Below, in pieces: positions 56,266 to 64,000 of a DNA stretch of 64,000 bases. The position numbers and the translations under genes were made by a program. The number at the start of each line of letters is the position of its first letter. Within the stretch, counting starts at the first letter, position 1. The stretch spans positions 15,871,026 to 15,935,025 of the forward strand of contig CM053260.1 in assembly GCA_028583405.1 (NCBI GenBank). Direction: 5' to 3'. The notes under the pieces were generated by a model. The model was not told the DNA's origin. It worked only from the letters and a program-made list of their open reading frames with translations, and did not search any database. The stretch comes from Pogonophryne albipinna. Its lineage: Eukaryota > Chordata > Actinopteri > Perciformes > Artedidraconidae.

Positions 56266-57794
56266 TATCTTGCTGATGATGGCAGAGCTACATTTTGGGA
56301 TGGTTAGCCGAACTCACACAGACACTTTGTATGAATTGGTTACATTCATAGACCATCATCCATTCTGCAAATCTGTGGTGACTGTTGTACTCCTATTGCA
56401 ATTCAGAAAGCCTCTGTTTGTGAAACAGGCCAAGGTGGATTTCATTCTCTCAGCATTGTGAGGCAGTTCGGCTGTCACACTTTGTTTGTGTGCTTTAGAA
56501 ATGTTCCTACACCCTTCGGAGCTCACCTATTGTCATTTCTCTATTTGCTTTTATGCCTCAAGTACATTATTTTGTTTCTTTTATTAACCAAAAAAGCCAG
56601 GCTCTCTCCTCTCTCTCTCTTCCAGGAGTGGGGAAATTGAATATTGCATTTAAAAGTCAATTTCCACGATGGGATTACGCAAATCAGCCTCTCGCTGTTT
56701 CAGTGTTTTGCTTCCATTCATCTCTCATTCATCCTCCTGCACCTTTATGCATCTCTTCATTTGCCGCGGTTTACTCTATTCATTTGAAGACGTCTTTTTT
56801 TCACGCTCAACAGCCCGACTCATGTTTTTTCCACTTTGCATGATTACGCTGCCTCTAGCAAACCTGTGTTGGAGTGTGCATATACAAGTTTCTTCTCCAG
56901 GCCTTTTCTCTGACAAGATGGAAAAAAACAACAACCCTAAAAGCTATTACTGCTCTTAAATCTAATGCTTTGGTCAATGTAATGTAACCATTACGAGGGT
57001 GAGTTATTTATTTATCTTTCTATCTATTCATTTGTGTTCAAAGAGGGGAAATTGGTGAAACAGTTTTGATGAAGTGAATTAGGAGACTGAACAAAAGGCA
57101 CACATTACACCCCACCTCACCCTCAGTCAACCTGTCCTTCGGTCTAAGCAAAAACATACTCTGGAGAACAATCCAATACAGGCGTTGATAGATTTCCTCT
57201 CACAACCCTCTTCTGTAGGTTTCTCTGGAAAACACACACTAAGATTTAAAGATGATTTAGTGCTGAGGTTGAATGATGTCGGCCAATTTGTTTTAGAGGT
57301 GGGTGTGGGAGAGTATTTCTGGTTAAGAGTGAAATTCTAAGACGGAAACAGCTTTAGTTTTGATTCTCCACAGTTTCGGCCAAGCTGGTCATACCTGGAA
57401 CGTGTTGTTATAGTAACCTGACCTGAGTAAAGCCCTACACACACCAGACACATATATCAACAGTCATATGCACACATCCAGACACACTCACACACTACCT
57501 AGAGAGAAAAATAACAATCTGAAAGGAATGTTTGGAAGACAGGATTTATTCGGTGCGTTACTGACAACAATGTTTTTACATGTGTTCACAGAGAGAAGGC
57601 CACTAGCAAAGCGTACATTATTGATATGTTATGTTTCTAATTTAGCTATAGGACATGTTATACACATTATATGCCATTCCTTCATTAATGTGTTGTCTAC
57701 TGTGGGTAAGCTGTACATGCTTTTATGCCTGACACAACAATGAAACACAGCATTTATTCACAAAGATTTTTTTTTTCGTTTTGCTAAATATTCT

Positions 57795-57885
57795 TCTTTC
57801 TGTGTCTTTGTATGCATCGCATAAACTAAAGGTAATTCCTCGTATGTGTAAATCTACTTGGTAACAAAAACGATTCTGATTCTGA
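57795..57885 (+). mobile_element. LINE-like 3' end
   Basis: AATTCCTCGTATGTGTAAAT, then CTTGGTAACAAAAACGATTCTGATTCTGAT, is the tail of L2-like LINEs, ending in ATTCTG repeats. Confidence 0.6.
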
Positions 57886-58216
57886 TGTAATCAAATCCCT
57901 GTAGAGTGGTTGAAGAACGTCAGGAAGATAGTAAACAGTTGATTACAATAATTGACAACCACTTAATTATGCTCTATGCAATATCATGTACTATGCTTGC
58001 AGGGGCGATGGTCAACTTGACTTTTAGCACTTATAGCACATTGTAAGTTTTCCCTTTGAAAAATGGCACATCCAGAGTTCATTAATACACCTAGAAACTA
58101 CTTGTATATCTAATAAATGAAAATTATTTTAGCAATTTTAGACCTCATTTTTACACAAATAATGGTTTACCTTGAAAGGTGAGAGGTTTTTGTTTCTCTT
58201 CTTTCGGCCATTTCTG

Positions 58217-58413
58217 TTACATTACATGTAATTTGTTAGACGCTTTTATCCCAAGCGACTTACATACTCAGTACTGTGGACAATCCCCACAGGAGCAATT
58301 TGGGGTGAAGTGTCTTGCCCAGGGACACAAGTCACTGCTGACTGCAGTGGGACTCAAACTTGCTACCCCCCTGATTCGAGTTCCAGCACTCTATCCACTG
58401 AGCCACAGTTACC
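58217..58413 (-). mobile_element. tRNA-headed SINE
   Basis: On the minus strand from 58413 there is an A box (TGGCTCAGTGGATAGAG) and a B-box-like GTTTGAGTCCC about 40 nt later. A body follows (TGTCCCTGGGCAAGACACTT), and the tail GTAAGTCGCTTGGGATAAAA with AGCGTCTAACAAAT and ATGTAATGTAA is frequent in fish repeats. The head is too far from a functional tRNA fold for a tRNA gene call. Confidence 0.7.
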
Positions 58414-59069
58414 TTTTCTTTAACATGTGAGTGATGGAGCTTGCCAAGTCTTTTTATATGTATGAAAACATTAGTAAGAGTGAGTTGATTGTTAAAAAGA
58501 GCAATTTGTTTTGTTATTGACACTTGTCTCAAGTTATCACTTCAACGATATCTTTAAAGCAAAAAATAAAATAAAACTCCCCAGGTCTCTGCCACCCTTC
58601 ACCCCCCCCCTCTTCCTCTTCTCGCTGCTTCTTTTTCATTTTCTCCACCTCTCCAGGCGGCATCTCTCACCCTCTCCACTTTCCTCTCTGCTTGTTTACA
58701 GTAAGCAGGTCGGAGCAGGATGGTTTTACCTTTTATGGCCATTCCTCATCCACGGTAAAAGTGCACTAATACAACGGTATGTTACCCCCCTCCCCCTCCT
58801 TATTCTGACATCCTAGATAGGGTACCAGGGCTTGGTGGACTGTTTGTGTGTGTGTGTATATGTGTGTGTGTATGTGTGTATATATGTGTGTGTGTGTGTG
58901 TGTGCACGGACTGTGAAACCTTCCATTTCTGATGTGCGGTAAAAGCACCTTTTTAAAAGGTCTCACTCGTCTACCTAGACAGATAGTGGCTGAGGTTTGT
59001 TTTGAATGTCTGACTGTTTTAAAAAGCTCTTCTCCCAAGTGTTTAGGTTAGACCGGGGGTCCCTATGTC

Positions 59070-59211
<142 letters not shown>

Positions 59212-60862
59212 CAGGCAGGTGTTATTGAGTAAGACCTGCTGTGAACACATCCAAGCATTAAAGGGAGGAATGAGTGTGCGCAGGAGGAAAACAGATGACA
59301 AACGGCACTGTGCAGGCGGAGTGAGCACGGGCGGCAAATGTCACGCTTCAAAGCAATGTTAATTACAGCTTTATACTTTAATTAGAAACACACATTTATC
59401 AATACAAAGTTTATTTCACACAGTTGGTTCAACCGAAGTCATTGAGTACTAAACTGTGGATCACTTTCCAATTCCATTCACTTTTTTCTAACTAAAGCAC
59501 TACCAAAGCTTTATGTATTTCTAGTGTGTATTTGCAATTGATTCTGCACAGACTTACAAACTATTGTAAAAGTGAATGCTTAAAAATATACATTACTGAT
59601 AATCCGACCGTCCTTTGCTTCACTAAAATATATTAAAAGAAAATCCTAATTGGGACAGTAAGAGCATATTCTAATTCCTTAAAGATCTCTTTCAAAGCAT
59701 GTTGTAATTGTTCGGGACAATGTGATTTTCAACATTTCAGTCACAAAGCCCCAGGAGGATGTCCTGTTCCTTCCACGTTACTCTATGTTCCTTAAACACA
59801 TGGTATCATTATTTTCCTTGGAAGTGGAACGTTTTTCACCCGCCACGTGATACCCCTCTGACCAGATGTATGCTGGGTATCTGGACAGTACGCCTGCAAG
59901 AGATTGCCAGGAGTCAACTAGGAGCACAGCAATAATGGTGTAAGAGCCCTACAATATGTATGTCTTTCAATCCCCATGGTAAATAGTTTTACTTTTGGGC
60001 GAAAATGTGGTCATTGTTTTGGTACAAGAGTTGATTGTTTGGGCTGCATTGTTGAATTTTGGATGTTTGACTAAATCTAAAATACTCTTTACCAGTGCTA
60101 TTTACCAAGCTAGATTGTTCTGATGTTAGTTGGCAAGTGTTCGAGATATCTTCTGTAGAAATAAAGCCTTCCTTCTCTCGATTATAACGGTACTACATGG
60201 CCACTAGACTTTTGATGCTCAAAGCGGCGACACATTCTATTAGTGCGTATATGCAAGCTTCCTTCTGTGCGGTGATGAGTTTAAAAGAAAATAGTTCCTA
60301 CGTGAAACTGCTGAAAAGAGACTTCGCTATTACGTTTTTCAAATGTATTTTTTGGTTTGCAATTCAAGCAAAAATGTAGAACAAATTGTAAAGAACTCTC
60401 ATATATGAAGACATAATTTACTCCATATCCCTCTCTATTTCCAACTCAGACAGAGCAGCATCAATTCAAACCCTTAAGACCTCTCCACTGACTCTCTGTA
60501 CTGCATTTGAAGGTCGGCATGTTGGCGCGAACCATATCATAGATGTCTCATGTACAAACGCTTCTGTTAAAAGTCATTCAAGAAGTAAGGTTGTGTGTGA
60601 GTGAAATGCTTCTGTGAGTTTGTGATATATTGATATATTTGAGCATCGGTTTGGGGCCTCTGTGTGCAGCAGCAGGGACTTAAGTTAGCCACAGGGTTTG
60701 TGCTGGGATCTGACCTCCACTGGTTTTGAAATGTCAATGCGTGTGAGTGTTTGTGTGTGTGTCTGGAATGCCAGTGTCAAGAGCCTGAGAAACAGCCATG
60801 TACAAACAAACATAGGCTCGTCTTTCCCTGTTGCCCTCCTCTGGTCCCTATCACTCACATGG

Positions 60863-60863
<1 letters not shown>

Positions 60864-60936
<73 letters not shown>
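60864..60936. repeat. (CA)n microsatellite
   Basis: About 73 bp of pure CA. Confidence 0.96.
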
Positions 60937-60938
<2 letters not shown>

Positions 60939-61979
60939 GATGTGAGCGGTGTTTATTGTCTCAGGGTTAACTAACGTTGCTGCCATATCTGGCCTCTGTA
61001 ATTAGATTTACCTTTCCTTGTTTTTCTTTCTTTTCATTCAGCCCTTTCCTGCCTTTTGCTTTTCTCTTTCTCCATCAAAGTTGTTTTTCTTCCATGGGCG
61101 GCCTTGCACTGAGGGAAGGGTTAAAGGAAAGGAGAAGAAGAGGAACTCCACTTATTTTCATTTTTCTTCTATCTTATTCTATACGTCCTATTTCTCTTTC
61201 CTCCCCAGGTGACTCTGTCTCCTCCACCTCTGTGATTTCCGTGGGAACAGCTGCACCCTCGGGTTACTGTCAGAGTGTTGCCAACAGGATCCACTGTCTC
61301 CCCCTGCCTCTAAACACCCTCACCCCACCTGGAGGGATAGGATACCTTGCAGTGAGACTCACAAATTCCCAAAACACAAACATACAGTTACATTTTAGGC
61401 ACTCAATGGGTCCTTCTCAGTCCCTACTGAAAGCGCTAAAGCTCTGCTGCGCATTTGAAAGTGAGTGTGTTAGTGTGTGTTTTCCCCACAGAGCTGAGGT
61501 TGCAACCTACTGTCAGGGGGGTTGTTGTGATCTCGCTATTGTTCATTTGCCTTTTATCTATTCCCTCCTTCCATCATGTCTTTCTTCTCCTCGTCAATTG
61601 GTCCCCGAATGCGTTGGAATGTGATAACAAACACACTGAGAAAAAATGAAAAAAACACACACTCTTACAGGATACACAAGTGCTACCAAAAACATGCACA
61701 TAGCAATTGTAAACCAAAAAGTTTATTTTAATACTCATTATCTTGTGACCCAGGAGAGATCACTTGCACAGAGTTTTGTTTAGAGTAAACGGTAACGGTG
61801 TGTGTGTGTCTGTTTGTGTGCGTAGGCGGCTGATTTTAGCATCACTGTTTTTAGTGATACAGTCTCTGGGTTCTGTTTTGGAAAGAAAAACCTAAAAATG
61901 TCCCAGTGCTGGTTGAAGTGACCCTCCAGTGCCAGTTATAAACTCCTCTTATGGTAGTGTTACGGTCATGTGTACAGTA

Positions 61980-62006
61980 CTGTGTGTGTGTGTGTGTGTG
62001 TGTGTA
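61980..62006. repeat. (GT)n microsatellite
   Basis: About 27 bp of GT. Confidence 0.88.
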
Positions 62007-62123
62007 CGTCTATGTGGGCTATGCCACTTTGTTTTCCCCTCTCGATTTAAAGCCTTACATGGATACAAACAGACACCAGAAGCTACATGGAAGTTCCCCA
62101 GACAGGTTATTGTTGTGTGTGCA

Positions 62124-62129
<6 letters not shown>

Positions 62130-62168
<39 letters not shown>
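62130..62168. repeat. (GT)n microsatellite
   Basis: About 39 bp of GT. Confidence 0.92.
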
Positions 62169-62170
<2 letters not shown>

Positions 62171-62768
62171 ATAAACCTCAGAGGCCCATGGGTGAAGGCT
62201 ACCATATCAAAGGTTCAGTAAGCAGGGATTAAATATCACTCCCCCGCTAAAGAAGGTTTGGTCCTGTTTAGAAGTGACAACAATAGGTGGCAAAACATAA
62301 GACTGTCACTTGAGGGGCGAAATCCAGCCCGCTATGCCCTGAAGTACACAGGTTGTAATCTCTCTAGTTTAAATTGGATGGGTCTGCCAAAACTGAGCAT
62401 CTACCACATCTATCGTCCTCTCTTTTTTTTACTTCGATCTTCACCTGCATTTCTTTTGTTTTTAATCTGTCTTTGAATACTGACACTCATGTCTGGAAGT
62501 ACCAGAATGAAAGACAGGAGAGTTGAGTTCAAGAGGGAATAAAAGAGAAAACTATTCAGCTGCCCCCCCTTCTCTCCCTCTCTCTCCCCCTCCTCGTCCT
62601 CAGCCCTCCCCTCCAGGGAATGTTTTGGGGCCCAGCTCATATTTTGTTTGCACAATGCATTCCTGCAGGCTCTTTATTTATGTCAATCTTCCTTTTGATC
62701 AGAGTCCGGTTACCACCGGTTACCCACTCACTGCTCCTGTGAGTGAAGGAACCCACCTGTGATGCAGG

Positions 62769-62976
<208 letters not shown>

Positions 62977-63794
62977 AGGGAGGGAGTCTGGGGCCTTCGT
63001 TCCAGGGCAAGTTTACCGTCAATTAATATGGCTAAATGATTCCCTCACATGGTAAAGTATTTATGTAAGGTGATCTGGCTGGTGGCGGAGCCCGGGACAT
63101 CTGGCTGTGATCTACATCACAGATGGCTCTACCTGCTACACACTAGCTCTACACACACAAACGCACACACACAGAGTTTGGAGGTGGAGAGGTGAGGTAG
63201 ATGTTTTGTGTGTGAGCATGTGCGTGGTGAACTGTGTGTATGTGCTGTGAATTTTAGGCATTAGTGCCCGACTGCCGCTGCTAAAAAGGAAACGGTGAAG
63301 TCAAGCCTTTCAATGGAACACATGCTGGACTTCTGGGATTCGTTAGAGTATACACATGGATAAATTACACATACAAAATCACAACGGTATTTTTAGGATC
63401 TTTTTTTTTTTTTTTAAGATTGTACTTTATTTATTATAACTTTTGAGAAAAATAAACCCCAAATTGCTTAACAAGTAGTAAAAAGCATATCGAAACAGCA
63501 TGCAAAATGAATATTCATAGATCCGTTTTACTCTAAACAATTAGACATACATAACACATAATATGCTGTAGCCATTAATATTCCCTTTATGAATAGTTTT
63601 CTGCATCTTTTCATGGTTGATCTTATCTGTAAGCAAATAATGATGTCTTTAGTTCAGGTGCTTTCATTTCGGGTGTTATGTAGGTCATGATCTGCTACTA
63701 TAGATGTAAGCGATTACCTGCTTGCAGTTTCTCCATGCTGCATGCTGTCATCTCTCTGCTGCTGTTGTTCTTTCTTGAAACATATATGCACACA

Positions 63795-64000
63795 TTTGTA
63801 TTTATTTATTTAACAGGGACAGTGCACATTAATTAACATTGCTGTAAATGTGCCAGTTAGCCAAGAGGCTAATTTTCGTCTATAGTCCCTGGACAGATTT
63901 GACAAGTCAGCCTAAAACACATTTCATTTTAAACTAGTAAATACAATCAAATTAAAACATGCAACATACATTACTGGAATACTTAAACATTTTAAATGTA
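63795..64000 (+). repeat. dispersed fish repeat, cut by window end
   Basis: TTATTTAACAGGGACAGTGC, then ACATTAATTAACATTGCTGTAAATGTGCCAG and GGCTAATTTTCGTCTATAGTCCCT. From memory this resembles a common teleost interspersed repeat. Family not named. Confidence 0.4.

Noticed and set aside
58340..58413. tRNA gene
   Set aside because: A and B boxes are present, but the arms do not fold as a tRNA and a SINE body and tail follow.
60977..61624. 215-codon open frame on the plus strand, with an acceptor-like CCCCAG at about 61208
   Set aside because: T/C-rich composition, no recognisable motif, and no matching neighbouring exon or donor.

Overview
The window is vertebrate nuclear DNA and almost certainly comes from a ray-finned (teleost, probably percomorph-like) fish. 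The evidence is its low gene density, spliced genes with GT/AG introns, very many (CA)n arrays, and repeat types that are familiar from fish genomes: hAT elements with TAGGGATGTCCCGATC-type ends, BEL/Pao and other LTR elements, a Tc1-like MITE, L2/Rex-like LINE 3' ends, and a tRNA-headed SINE ending in the AAAGCGTCT tail. No prokaryotic operons, CRISPR arrays or rRNA genes are seen.

Only two genes are firmly identified, and they sit head to head. srgap2 is on the minus strand; its first coding exon is at 22653-22719, and bases 1-22652 fit its first intron. fam72a is on the plus strand, complete in four coding exons from 24426 to 25845 (149 codons), with a long 3' UTR running to a poly(A) signal at 28152. 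The two start codons are about 1.7 kb apart. This region carries evenly spaced CCAAT boxes and CHR-, ETS- and E2F-like motifs next to fam72a. The divergent SRGAP2/FAM72A pair is also known in human.

Layout: 1-22652, srgap2 intron 1, with a hAT nested inside another hAT (4279-6736), a 315-bp CA array joined to a hAT remnant (9029-9633), and a BEL/Pao retrotransposon with a 963-codon open frame (13403-16294) antisense to srgap2. 22653-28200, the srgap2/fam72a locus. 28200-42390, mostly unassigned DNA with a broken coiled-coil gene copy (31346-31709), a possible first exon with a signal peptide (37455-37504), CA arrays and small repeats. 42393-48316, a 5.9-kb minus-strand LTR retrotransposon with matching LTRs, PBS, PPT and a 4-bp target duplication. 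It has no recognisable coding region and contains a minisatellite, a hAT element, a 1.56-kb palindrome, a solo LTR and a Tc1-like MITE. 48317-64000, unassigned DNA with LINE/SINE ends and more microsatellites.

The likeliest undescribed element is the non-coding LTR retrotransposon with its internal palindrome. The most interesting gene-linked signals are the spaced CCAAT array at fam72a and a perfect 30-bp hairpin in the fam72a 3' UTR. All family assignments come from reading the sequence by eye; no database search was possible.
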